Origin: JAEYXS01 sp943367715
GTDB taxonomy: Bacteria > Verrucomicrobiota > Verrucomicrobiia > Limisphaerales > JAEYXS01
Direction of reading: 5' to 3'
Assembly (NCBI GenBank): GCA_943367715.1
Contig: CALRJY020000034.1
Location: 1 to 64,000 of the forward strand
Length of the DNA: 64,000 nucleotides
The notes beneath the pieces are model-generated. The model was not told where the DNA came from and made no database searches. It saw nothing but the letters and a program-made list of their open reading frames with translations. Positions 9,131 to 17,410 of the stretch are shown piece after piece (the stretch's first letter is position 1; every line of letters begins with the position of its first letter). The position numbers and the translations under genes were made by a program.

Positions 9131-10257
9131 CGTCTCATCGTGTCCGGCAGCAATGGCACGGCTACTTTACGCAAAACTTCTTCCACCACGCCCGCCGCCG
9201 TGACTTTGCGCAACCGGCTTTCCGGCTTGAGAATCAAACGATGCGCCAGTACCGCCGGGGCGATCTGTTTCACATAATCCGGCAGGATATAATCATCCCC
9301 TTGGATTGCTGCCATCGATTGGGCGGCACGGAACAGGGCGAGTGTCGCGCGCGGACTGCCGCCCAAACGCACCGCATCATGCTCCCGTGTGCCGCGGACG
9401 ATGTGCAAAATATAATCCCGCACTTTCGGGTCTGCCTGTACATCACGCACCGCCTGCTGGCACGCCACGATCTCCTCCGCCGTCACCACCGCACCCAACG
9501 TGTCGATCGGATGTGCCGTGCGCAGCCGGTCGATCATGCGCCCTTCCTCTTCGAGGCTTGGGTAACCAAGACTGAGCCGCACCAGAAAGCGATCCAATTG
9601 CGCCTCCGGCAGCGGGAACGTTCCTTCATGGTCCACCGGATTCTGCGTGGCGATGAGGAAGAACGGCCGCTTCAACTCATAGTTCATTCCATCCACCGTG
9701 ATCTTCCGTTCCGCCATTGCTTCCAAAAGTGCTGATTGCGCGCGTGGCGTGGCGCGGTTGATCTCATCCGCCAGCGCGATCTGTGCGAAGAGGGGGCCCG
9801 GACGAAACTCGAACTCCGTCGTCTTGGGATTGAAGATGGAAGCGCCCGTGATGTCACCGGGCAAAAGATCCGGCGTGCATTGCAGTCGCTTGAAATTGCA
9901 CCCGATGCTTTGCGCCAAGGCCCGTGCGAGCATCGTCTTCGCCACACCCGGTACATCCTCCAGCAGCACATGCCCATCTGCGAGCATCGCCATCAGCGTG
10001 AGCGTGATCTCCTGCCGCTTGCCCACGATGACCTTTTCCACGTTATCGATGATACGCGTGGCCACGTGGCTCGTGCGCATCAGCTCCTCATTGCCCACGC
10101 GCGCCTGTCGCCCCTGGGCGGGCACGCGGACCACGGAGCCTTCCGGCAAGACGAGCGTGGTCGGTCCGCCGCAGGACGGGCATTCCACCCGCTGACCGGC
10201 CATCTCCACGGGGAATTCGATATGTTGCGCGCAATGACTACAAGTGCTGACAGGCAT
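9127..10257 (-). CDS. MoxR-family AAA+ ATPase with N-terminal zinc ribbon
   Basis: The start at 10257 (MPVSTCSHC) gives 376 residues; the frame also stays open upstream to 10302. Residues 6-29 form a zinc ribbon (CSHC...CPSC), which is not part of the standard ~320-residue MoxR. The AAA+ core follows, with Walker A-like DVPGVAKTML (about 101-110; Ala replaces the usual Gly before Lys, as in many MoxR proteins), Walker B ALADEINRA near 161-169, and sensor ATQNPVDHEGTFPLPEAQ. MoxR ATPases act as chaperones that help mature or load metal cofactors or envelope complexes. It is the first gene of the coupled MoxR-DUF58-DUF4129 operon. Confidence 0.88.
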   Translation of the reverse strand: MPVSTCSHCAQHIEFPVEMAGQRVECPSCGGPTTLVLPEGSVVRVPAQGRQARVGNEELMRTSHVATRIIDNVEKVIVGKRQEITLTLMAMLADGHVLLEDVPGVAKTMLARALAQSIGCNFKRLQCTPDLLPGDITGASIFNPKTTEFEFRPGPLFAQIALADEINRATPRAQSALLEAMAERKITVDGMNYELKRPFFLIATQNPVDHEGTFPLPEAQLDRFLVRLSLGYPSLEEEGRMIDRLRTAHPIDTLGAVVTAEEIVACQQAVRDVQADPKVRDYILHIVRGTREHDAVRLGGSPRATLALFRAAQSMAAIQGDDYILPDYVKQIAPAVLAHRLILKPESRLRKVTAAGVVEEVLRKVAVPLLPDTMRR

Positions 10258-10552
10258 GATCGGTATATGTTTGGCGGACGTTTGTCTCTGGGTTCCGGAC
10301 ACAGCGGAGCCCTCGCGGATTAGACCGGGCTGCGGGCGGCTCGTTCTGTGGACCCGTGAAAGATAGCGCCGGGACCGCCGCTTGCACGCGCAAACACACC
10401 ACGCCCGTGGACCGCGGGGCTACCTGCCCCGGCATCTGCTTGTCGGGGTTGAACCCGCAGCGACATGAATAGCGCGAAGCAGCTTCGAAGTATTTTATCC
10501 CTCACGCCGCCAGTGGACTTTTCCCTAAGCTTACCTATCCTCACGCATCGGT

Positions 10553-11107
10553 ATGCCCGAAGTATCAACTGCCATCGCCATCGACCAGCTCTGCCTCCAG
10601 TGCGGCCTCTGCTGCAATGGCGTGCTCTTTCGTGACGTGGAGCTGCAACCGGGTGATGACGGGCACAAGTTGAAGACGCTGGGCATGCCGGTGAAGGGGA
10701 AGGTCCAGTTTGGAAAATTCAACCAGCCCTGCGTCGCTCTGGGCTCTGACTGCCGCTGCCGCATCTACACTGACCGCCCTTCCCGTTGCCGCCAGTTCGA
10801 GTGCGCCTTGCTGTTAGACGTGATGAAAGGCTACACCGAAACTGAGCCTGCCCTGAAACTTATCCGCTCCACCCGGCGCAAGGCGGACAAAGTGCTCAAG
10901 CTCATGCGCGAGATCGGGGATCAGAACGAATCCGTTTCCCTCAGCGTCCGTTTCCGCAAACTGCGCCAACGTTTTGAATCCGGTGACCTCGCGGACTGGT
11001 TGGCAGAAAAGACTGAAGAGGAACTCTACGACCTCTACGGCCAGCTCACCCTCGCTGTGCACGAATTGAATTGCGTCTTAAGCGAGAAGTTCTATCCCCA
11101 GAAATAA
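10553..11107 (+). CDS. YkgJ-family cysteine cluster protein
   Basis: A 184-residue cytosolic protein with a dense N-terminal cysteine group CLQCGLCCNGVLF (Cys 14, 17, 20, 21) and a second group of cysteines (CRCRIY...RPSRCRQFEC) around residues 60-83. This is the CxxCxxCC pattern of the YkgJ/Fe-S-cluster or zinc-binding family (UPF0153/PF03692). The C-terminal half is helical, Lys/Arg/Glu-rich. The family is thought to bind an Fe-S cluster or zinc, but no reaction is established. It is divergent from the moxR operon across a ~295-base gap with no other feature that I can support. Confidence 0.8.
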   Translation: MPEVSTAIAIDQLCLQCGLCCNGVLFRDVELQPGDDGHKLKTLGMPVKGKVQFGKFNQPCVALGSDCRCRIYTDRPSRCRQFECALLLDVMKGYTETEPALKLIRSTRRKADKVLKLMREIGDQNESVSLSVRFRKLRQRFESGDLADWLAEKTEEELYDLYGQLTLAVHELNCVLSEKFYPQK

Positions 11108-11135
11108 CGGTGGAGCGAAGAGAGGCCGGCAGAAC

Positions 11136-11594
11136 TCATTGCGTCGGCCGCGGCAACGTCCGCCACTTCACCACCACCCCATTCTGAAAAATGATCTCCG
11201 AGCTGATGTAATCCCGGGAGTTGTAGTCCCGGTCCAGATACCGCTCCAGATACACCCGGCCATCTCGTGACACTTCGCGATACGACCAGTAACGGCTCTC
11301 CTCCAGCGTCGTCCCGTGATAGAGCCACGTCGTCGTGCGTCCCGTTTGATCCTCGCTGGCGACCACCTGGGCCGGCTTGCCCCACGCGATATAAACGGCA
11401 TCTTCCGTCATGCCCACCTTGATCTGGCCCTGGTCCACGAGCGCCTTCTGTTCCGGCTTCAACGCGGCATAGGCATCCGGGCGTTCGGCGCGGCGCGTCT
11501 CCACCGTGCTGGACTTGCAGCCCGTCAAAACCAGCGCACCCGCCATCAAAACTGTGAGATAAAGCTTCACGATAAAGATTAGACGCCGGAGCAT
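11136..11594 (-). CDS. Small outer-membrane-type lipoprotein (SmpA/BamE-like fold)
   Basis: The start at 11594 (MLRRLIFIVKL) puts a good signal peptide before the lipobox VLTGC; upstream in-frame starts would bury it. The 152-residue protein has the segment QIKVGMTEDAVYIAWGKP, which resembles the KVGMT...V...GKP turn of SmpA/OmlA/BamE-type domains. Tyr/Arg-rich strands follow (YLERYLDRDYNSRDY). It is therefore probably an envelope lipoprotein with a BamE/DUF-like fold, though not necessarily BamE. It diverges from the membrane-protein gene at 11680, leaving about 85 bases for two promoters. Confidence 0.6.
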   Translation of the reverse strand: MLRRLIFIVKLYLTVLMAGALVLTGCKSSTVETRRAERPDAYAALKPEQKALVDQGQIKVGMTEDAVYIAWGKPAQVVASEDQTGRTTTWLYHGTTLEESRYWSYREVSRDGRVYLERYLDRDYNSRDYISSEIIFQNGVVVKWRTLPRPTQ

Positions 11595-11679
11595 CCGGCC
11601 CGATTCAGCGAATCGACCCCAATGTATGCCCATAAACCATTTGCTGTAAAGGGCACCAAGGGCTAGATTCCGCTCCATT

Positions 11680-12267
11680 ATGGCGACTGAAAGTTCGGCA
11701 AATTCTAGCAATACCTGGCTTTACTTCTCTTTGATGACGGTCCTCTGCTGGGGCGTATACGGTCTTCTGCTGCATAAAGGCCAGATGATCATCAATCCCG
11801 GCGGTGATCCGGCGATGAACCGTTACAAGGCCTTTTTGTTCGTCGGCATCGCTTATTTTCTCATCGCCGTGCTGGCCCCGCTCGCTTTGTTGATGTCCAA
11901 GGGCGTCGCCTTCTCGGGCTACACCAGCGGAGGCATGTGGTGGTCGCTCATCGCCGGTATCGCCGGTGCCATTGGCGCGCTCGGTGTCCTCATGGCCTTC
12001 GGTGCCAATGGCAAACCGGCGGTCGTCATGTCCATCGTTTTCGCGGGTGCACCGGTTGTGAACGCCGTGGTCGCCATCATCCAGCATCCGCCCGCAGGCG
12101 GCTGGGGTTCTATCAAATGGCAGTTCTACGTGGGCATCATCCTGGCGGCCGCCGGTGGCACCATGGCCACTTATTTCAAACCGCCGCCGCCCGCCCCGGC
12201 CAAACCGGCCGTGACCCAGGCGGCCACCCCGCCCGCTGCACCTTCGGCGCCGAAGGCCAACAACTAA
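11680..12267 (+). CDS. EamA-like small integral membrane protein
   Basis: A 195-residue protein with about five hydrophobic helices (residues 13-32, 51-73, 85-110, 115-135, 145-163) and a Pro/Ala-rich C-terminal tail beginning PPPPAPAKP. The pattern W-G-x-Y-G and small-residue-rich helices resembles a half-length EamA/DMT-type transporter, the usual family having ten helices in two repeats. Substrate unknown. It sits 10 bases before the PaaK-like ligase gene, so the two are probably co-transcribed. Confidence 0.6.
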   Translation: MATESSANSSNTWLYFSLMTVLCWGVYGLLLHKGQMIINPGGDPAMNRYKAFLFVGIAYFLIAVLAPLALLMSKGVAFSGYTSGGMWWSLIAGIAGAIGALGVLMAFGANGKPAVVMSIVFAGAPVVNAVVAIIQHPPAGGWGSIKWQFYVGIILAAAGGTMATYFKPPPPAPAKPAVTQAATPPAAPSAPKANN

Positions 12268-12277
12268 TTCACCCGCG

Positions 12278-13573
12278 ATGACCAACGGCTTTCCCCACCG
12301 TGATGTCATCGCCCGGGAACAGCTCGCGTCCCTGAACCGGCTGCTGGAGGTCATCCACGCCGGGAACGCCTTCTATCAGGAGAAGTTCGTGGCCGTGGAT
12401 GCCCCGCATCGCGTGGCTTCACTGGCAGATTTCAGCGCGCGCTTTCCCTTTACCACGAAGGCCGAACTCGTCGCCGATCAGGCAGAGCACCCGCCCTTCG
12501 GCACAAACCTCTCCTTCCCACTCGAGCGCTACACGCGCACGCACCAGACCAGCGGCACCACCGGCAATCCGCTCCGCTGGCTGGACACGCCGGAGAGCTG
12601 GGACTGGATGGTGACCAACTGGGCGGAAGTTTTTCAGGCCGCCGGCATCACCGGCAAGGACCGCATTTTCTTCGCCTTCTCTTTCGGCCCGTTCATCGGT
12701 TTCTGGCTCGCCTTCGAGGCGGGTGGACGCATTGGTGCGCTGTCCATTCCCGGTGGCGGACTGAGCACCGCAGCGCGCTTGCGCTCCATGATCGCCCATC
12801 AGGCCACCGCGCTTTGCTGCACGCCCACCTACGCGCTGCACCTGGCTGAAGTGGCCGCACAAGAGCATATCGATCTCACCAAGATTCCGCTCCGCACCAT
12901 CGTCGTGGCTGGGGAACCTGGTGGCAGCATCCCCGCCACCCGTGAACGTCTCAGCACCTTGTGGCTCGGCGCGCACATCTTCGATCACCACGGCATGACG
13001 GAAGTGGGCCCGGTGACCTTTGAATGCCCCGCTCAAGCTGGCGTCCTCCACGTTATCGAACCCGCCTTCTACGCTGAGATTGTGGACATGCAATCGGGCG
13101 CGACTGCCTCACCCGGAGCGAGAGGTGAACTCGTCCTCACCACCTTGGGCCGTGCCGGCTCACCGCTGCTGCGCTATCGTACGGGCGATCTGGTGAAGGC
13201 TCAATTACGCCCGGCTGGCGAGCCCTGCGCCTGTGGCCGTCACACCCTCGCCCTCGAAGGCGGCATCTTGGGCCGCGTGGATGACATGATCGTGGTCCGC
13301 GGAGTGAATGTTTACCCCACCGCCGTGGAATCCATCGTGCGCGATTTCCCCGAGATAACCGAATACCGCGTTCGCGTGACCCAGCTGCAATCCCTCACGG
13401 AACTGAAGCTGGAGATCGAGCCCGCCTCTGATTGCACTGATACGAAAGCCTTGGTGCAACGGTTGCAAAAAGCGTTTCAAGAATCCCTCGCCTTGCGTGT
13501 GCCGATCGAAGTAGCTGCTAGCGGCACCTTGCCGCGTTATGAATTGAAAGCGAAGCGCTGGGTGGTGGAGTAG
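12278..13573 (+). CDS. Phenylacetate-CoA ligase-like AMP-forming enzyme
   Basis: A 431-residue adenylate-forming enzyme. The P-loop-like motif TSGTTGNP appears near residue 88, the acyl-binding/adenylation motif DHHGMTEVGP near residue 235, and LLRYRTGDLV near residue 290. A C-terminal domain with GRVDDMIVVRGVNVYPTAVE follows. The order and length match PaaK-type ligases, which activate aryl or acyl acids with ATP and CoA. There are no other phenylacetate-degradation (paa) genes beside it, so the substrate is open; in this family alternatives include capsule-related and other aryl-CoA ligases. It overlaps nothing and probably shares a transcript with the preceding membrane protein gene. Confidence 0.8.
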   Translation: MTNGFPHRDVIAREQLASLNRLLEVIHAGNAFYQEKFVAVDAPHRVASLADFSARFPFTTKAELVADQAEHPPFGTNLSFPLERYTRTHQTSGTTGNPLRWLDTPESWDWMVTNWAEVFQAAGITGKDRIFFAFSFGPFIGFWLAFEAGGRIGALSIPGGGLSTAARLRSMIAHQATALCCTPTYALHLAEVAAQEHIDLTKIPLRTIVVAGEPGGSIPATRERLSTLWLGAHIFDHHGMTEVGPVTFECPAQAGVLHVIEPAFYAEIVDMQSGATASPGARGELVLTTLGRAGSPLLRYRTGDLVKAQLRPAGEPCACGRHTLALEGGILGRVDDMIVVRGVNVYPTAVESIVRDFPEITEYRVRVTQLQSLTELKLEIEPASDCTDTKALVQRLQKAFQESLALRVPIEVAASGTLPRYELKAKRWVVE

Positions 13574-13576
13574 GAA

Positions 13577-14443
13577 TTATTCCATCACCCGCGCATCCAC
13601 CATCACCTGCAACCCCCGATACTGCATCGGGTAACCGGTGAAAATGCCACCCACAGGGACGGCCTGGGAAGGCATCCGGGTGACGGCCACGCGCAAATGC
13701 GTATCCGCCGCGAGGATGCCGCACGTGGGATCAAATCCGCGCCAGCCCGCGCCCGGCAGATAAATCTCCGCCCACGCATGCGTCGCGCCCAAGGCCGCTT
13801 CATGCACACTGCCTGCCGCCTGGCAAAGATAGCCGCTCACGAAACGTGCCGCCAAGCCCATGGACCGCGCCGCCTCCATCATCAGCAGCGCAAAGTCACG
13901 GCAGGAGCCGGAACGATAACTGAGCGTTTGGCCGGGGCTTTGCACACCCGGTTCTTCCCGCCGCCGGTAGGTGAAGATCATCGGCACGGACTTGTTCAGG
14001 GCGATGAGGAATTCCAAAGTCTTCCCCCGCCCTTGCACATTCAGAAAGGGCCGGAGCCACTGGCGGATGACCTGATCATCCCCCGGATGCTGACGGTGTA
14101 TATAAGGCGACAGATCCGGCATCTCATCCGGCTGATAATAAAAGGGCAGTTCGGCCGCGCTGGGATCAAGGACGAAATCGAACGGGTTCGTGTTGTACTG
14201 CTCCACCGTCACCGCACTCTCGACGCGTAGTTCGGCCGCAGGCACCAGAAAATCGACCAGCGCGATGGAGTTTCCGAACACATCATGGATCCAGCGGATG
14301 CGATGCTCCGGGCTGATCTTCAGGGTGGAACTCCGGATCTGCACATCATGCGCTTCCCGTGGCCGCACCATGAGCCGATGCGGCCCCAAGGCGACGGGCT
14401 CGCTGTAGCGATAGACAGTGGTGTGCGAGATGCTTAAAAGCAT
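13577..14443 (-). CDS. Transglutaminase-like cysteine protease-fold protein
   Basis: The start at 14443 (MLLSISHTTVYRYSEPV) is chosen because it begins with the conserved bacterial transglutaminase N-terminal domain; the upstream extension is Arg-rich and non-conserved. The 288-residue protein has the catalytic Cys in YRSGSCRDFALLMMEAAR, the His in GATHAWAEIYLPG and the Asp in WRGFDPTCG, in the right order for the Cys-His-Asp triad. These proteins are predicted peptidases or amidases, not cross-linkers. Their genes often accompany circularly permuted ATP-grasp (DUF404/407) genes, but none is seen here. It converges with the PaaK-like gene, 3 bases apart. Confidence 0.88.
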   Translation of the reverse strand: MLLSISHTTVYRYSEPVALGPHRLMVRPREAHDVQIRSSTLKISPEHRIRWIHDVFGNSIALVDFLVPAAELRVESAVTVEQYNTNPFDFVLDPSAAELPFYYQPDEMPDLSPYIHRQHPGDDQVIRQWLRPFLNVQGRGKTLEFLIALNKSVPMIFTYRRREEPGVQSPGQTLSYRSGSCRDFALLMMEAARSMGLAARFVSGYLCQAAGSVHEAALGATHAWAEIYLPGAGWRGFDPTCGILAADTHLRVAVTRMPSQAVPVGGIFTGYPMQYRGLQVMVDARVME

Positions 14444-14513
14444 GACCGGCCCAAAGTCCCTGATAACGGCCCGAAAGCCAACAACCGTTTCGAGGGTAAA
14501 TCCCCCAGGCCGT

Positions 14514-15857
14514 CTATTCCGCCTTCTTTTTCTTCTTTGCTTTCTTTGCGCCTTCCGCCGCGGCGGCGGGCTTGGGCAGGCTGGCCGGGCGGGCATCTTG
14601 ATATTTATCCAGTGCGCCCTGCAGCATTTTGGCGGCACTGGCGGCCTCGCCCGAGAGCGAACTGGCTTTCACCGGTGAACTTTCCTCAAGGTCTTTCCGC
14701 AGATCGTAAAAATCGCCGGTGCGGTAAAGTTTGTAGTGCTGGTTGAAGGCGAACTCGCGGAGGTTTTCCTGCCGTGGTGAATACCAGGAATAGATCCACT
14801 CGCGCGGCTGCCCTTTCTCCCCGCGCAATTGCGGCAGAAAACTCCGGCCATCCGCCACGAAATCTGCGGCAAGCTTGATGCCCGCCGCCTCGCAGATGGT
14901 GGGCAGGAAATCTGTGCTGTCCACCAGATCACCGCACACCTTGCCCTTCGCCGTCTTGCCCGGCCAATGCGCGATCAGCGGCACATGCATCCCGGCATCC
15001 GTCGTCGTGCCCTTGCCGCCGATCACCACTTTGCTGCCCATCATCGATTTGGTGCCGGCGCCTGTACCGTTATCTCCCAGGAAGATGACCAGCGTGTTCT
15101 CCCGCAAACCAAGTTTGTCGAGTTGCGCGAGCACTTGCCCGATGAGCTTGTCCATGTAAGTCACCATCTCGCCGAAATGCTTGTCGTGCTTGTTCACGTT
15201 CTCACCGATAGCTTTCGGGTCCCAATCCGGACTGTCCGGCGTGGGCTGGTAAGGCGAGTGCGTGAGCATCATGGGATAATAGAGAAAGAACGGCGTATCT
15301 TTCTTGCGGCTGAGATAATCGAGCACGAAGCGGTTCACCTCATCCGGTCCGTATTCGCCTTTCGTATAATCTTTCTCCACGCCGTTGATCTCCAGACCGG
15401 CATTGGCATAGCGCGGCGGGCGGCGCGTGTGCTGCCAGAGGCAATGCTCCTCGAAGCCATATTTCTTGGGCAACTCCTTGTCCTGGCCAAGTTGCCATTT
15501 GCCTGCAATGGCTGTGGCGTAACCGGCTTGCTTGAAAAGATTGCCGAACGTGACCGCCTTCGGGTCCATGTCCCCGAAGTCCACGTAGTTGCGGACATTA
15601 TACTTGCCCGTCATCAACTGCACCCGCGTGGGCGTGCAGAGGGGCTGCACGTAGCATTGCGTGAAACGCACACCACTTGCCGCGAGCTTGTCGAGATGCG
15701 GTGTCGGATAGGATGTGCCACCATTCGCGCCGATGGTTTCGTAGCCCAGATCATCCGCCATGATGAGGATGACGTTCGGCTTTTTCGCCTCCGCCGCCGT
15801 GAGCGCTGCGGGCAGGAAACACAAGATCGCGACCAGCAAGGACAGGAATGATGTCAT
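14514..15857 (-). CDS. Secreted arylsulfatase
   Basis: The start at 15857 (MTSFLSLLVAILC) gives a clean signal peptide ending in ALTAAEA; an in-frame ATG at 15899 is also possible. The mature enzyme begins KPNVILIMADDLGYE, with the metal-binding DD pair. The formylglycine site is LCTPTRVQLMTG, that is CxPxR, in which the Cys must be oxidised by a maturation enzyme. GKWQLG and ...FLGDNG further along are the other conserved sulfatase motifs. The C-terminus is a Lys-rich tail. It would hydrolyse sulfate esters in the periplasm or outside. Divergent from waaA. Confidence 0.9.
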   Translation of the reverse strand: MTSFLSLLVAILCFLPAALTAAEAKKPNVILIMADDLGYETIGANGGTSYPTPHLDKLAASGVRFTQCYVQPLCTPTRVQLMTGKYNVRNYVDFGDMDPKAVTFGNLFKQAGYATAIAGKWQLGQDKELPKKYGFEEHCLWQHTRRPPRYANAGLEINGVEKDYTKGEYGPDEVNRFVLDYLSRKKDTPFFLYYPMMLTHSPYQPTPDSPDWDPKAIGENVNKHDKHFGEMVTYMDKLIGQVLAQLDKLGLRENTLVIFLGDNGTGAGTKSMMGSKVVIGGKGTTTDAGMHVPLIAHWPGKTAKGKVCGDLVDSTDFLPTICEAAGIKLAADFVADGRSFLPQLRGEKGQPREWIYSWYSPRQENLREFAFNQHYKLYRTGDFYDLRKDLEESSPVKASSLSGEAASAAKMLQGALDKYQDARPASLPKPAAAAEGAKKAKKKKKAE

Positions 15858-16053
15858 AGTCAAAGGGATGAGACGGTCCGCCAGCGGGGAAGGTTTCATA
15901 CCCGGAACAATAACAGAGCATCCCGCTGAAATGAACCGCAAAATGAACGACGGCTGACCAGCACCGCCCCGAAACGGACGCGCTCGTCGGAGGGCTTCTG
16001 CCGATTTACTTTGTCAGACCGTCCTGTTTTTGACACATACGGGGCGGATTCTG

Positions 16054-17352
16054 ATGCGGTTCCTATACAACATACTGTTCGTCATCTTTTTCTGCCTCAG
16101 TGCGCCCTACTACTTCTGGAAGATGTGGCGGCGCGGCAACTGGCAGGCGGGTTTCAAGCAGCGCTTCGGTCAGTATGACGATCTGCCTCCCGCCGACCCG
16201 CAGCGGCCGGCGATCTGGTTGCACGCTGTCAGCGTGGGTGAGGTGAATATCTGCGCGCAGGTCATCCGGGAGCTGCGCCAGCGTGCGCCGCAATACCGCA
16301 TCATCGTCTCCACCACCACCAGTACCGGCATGGGCGAACTCCGCAAGCGCCTGCCGGAGGATGTGGAGAAGGTTTATTACCCTGTTGATTTTCTTCCATA
16401 CGTACGCCGCGCCTTGGATCGCGTGAAACCCGTCGCCGTCGCGCTCATGGAAGCTGAGATCTGGCCCAATTTCTTGTGGGAACTGCAACGCCGTGGCATC
16501 CCGCACTTCCTCGTGAACGCCCGCGTTTCGGAGCGTTCTTACCGAGGCTACAGGCGGTTTGGAGGATTGTTCCGGTCACTCTTCAATGGCTTCTCTGGTA
16601 TCGGTGCTCAGGATGCTGAGGATGCCGTTCGCCTGCAGGAGATCGGCTGCCGCGCGGAGGCCGTCCACGTCTTCGGCAATCTGAAATTCGATGCCGTCCG
16701 CCTGCCGGAGAAACGGCCGATCGATGTTCCCTCCATGCTGCGCACGCTGGGTATGAAAGCGGATGCACCCATCTTGATCGGCGGCAGCACGCATGATGGT
16801 GAGGAAAAAATCCTCGGTGAGATTTACCTGCGTCTGAAAAAGAAGTTCCCCGATCTCTTCCTCGTCGTGGTCCCGCGTCACATGGAGCGTGCGCGTCAGG
16901 CGGGCAAGCAGGTCGCTGATCTTGGCCTGCGCGTTTCCTTCCGCTCGGAATTTGGCAGTCATCAACCGACGGATACCGATTGCTTCGTCGTCAATACCAC
17001 CGGCGAACTGCTTTTCTTCTACGAGCACGCTACCGTGGTCTTCGTCGGCAAGAGCATCACGGCCAATGGTGGTCAAAGCCCGATCGAGCCGGGTGCGCTG
17101 GGCAAGGCCATGACCTTCGGGCCGAACATGCAGAACTTCACGGCCATCGCGCGTGTCTTTGTGAAAGGTGATGGTGCGGTGCAAGTGCGTGATGTCGCCG
17201 AATTGGAAAACGCCATCGCTGAACTCCTTGCCAAACCCGCTCGTCGCGCTGAGCTGGCACGCAATGCCCAGGCCGTCGTCGCGCAAAATCAAGGGGCCAC
17301 GGTCAAGACGGTGGCGATGATTTTGAGCACCTTAGGTCAAGGCCGCCAGTAA
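16054..17352 (+). CDS. waaA: 3-deoxy-D-manno-octulosonic acid (Kdo) transferase
   Basis: A GT30-family enzyme that adds Kdo from CMP-Kdo to lipid A precursor at the cytoplasmic face of the inner membrane. The start at 16054 (MRFLYNILFVIFF) gives 432 residues with an N-terminal membrane anchor, the standard architecture. Visible family features are IWLHAVSVGEV, STTTSTG, the donor-domain segments LIGGSTHDGEE, and the late FVGKSI...GGQSPIEPGALGKAM loop. Its presence implies that the organism makes lipopolysaccharide. Single gene, with no kds genes in view. Confidence 0.95.
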   Translation: MRFLYNILFVIFFCLSAPYYFWKMWRRGNWQAGFKQRFGQYDDLPPADPQRPAIWLHAVSVGEVNICAQVIRELRQRAPQYRIIVSTTTSTGMGELRKRLPEDVEKVYYPVDFLPYVRRALDRVKPVAVALMEAEIWPNFLWELQRRGIPHFLVNARVSERSYRGYRRFGGLFRSLFNGFSGIGAQDAEDAVRLQEIGCRAEAVHVFGNLKFDAVRLPEKRPIDVPSMLRTLGMKADAPILIGGSTHDGEEKILGEIYLRLKKKFPDLFLVVVPRHMERARQAGKQVADLGLRVSFRSEFGSHQPTDTDCFVVNTTGELLFFYEHATVVFVGKSITANGGQSPIEPGALGKAMTFGPNMQNFTAIARVFVKGDGAVQVRDVAELENAIAELLAKPARRAELARNAQAVVAQNQGATVKTVAMILSTLGQGRQ

Positions 17353-17410
17353 CCCGATCGTGACGGGAACACTCTCGCTTTGAGGCGCAGTGTTGTGTTA
17401 TTCTTCGGCT

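Noticed and set aside
13577..14443. Transglutaminase-like gene as part of the MoxR operon
   Set aside because: Separated by several genes, including plus-strand ones, so no shared transcript.
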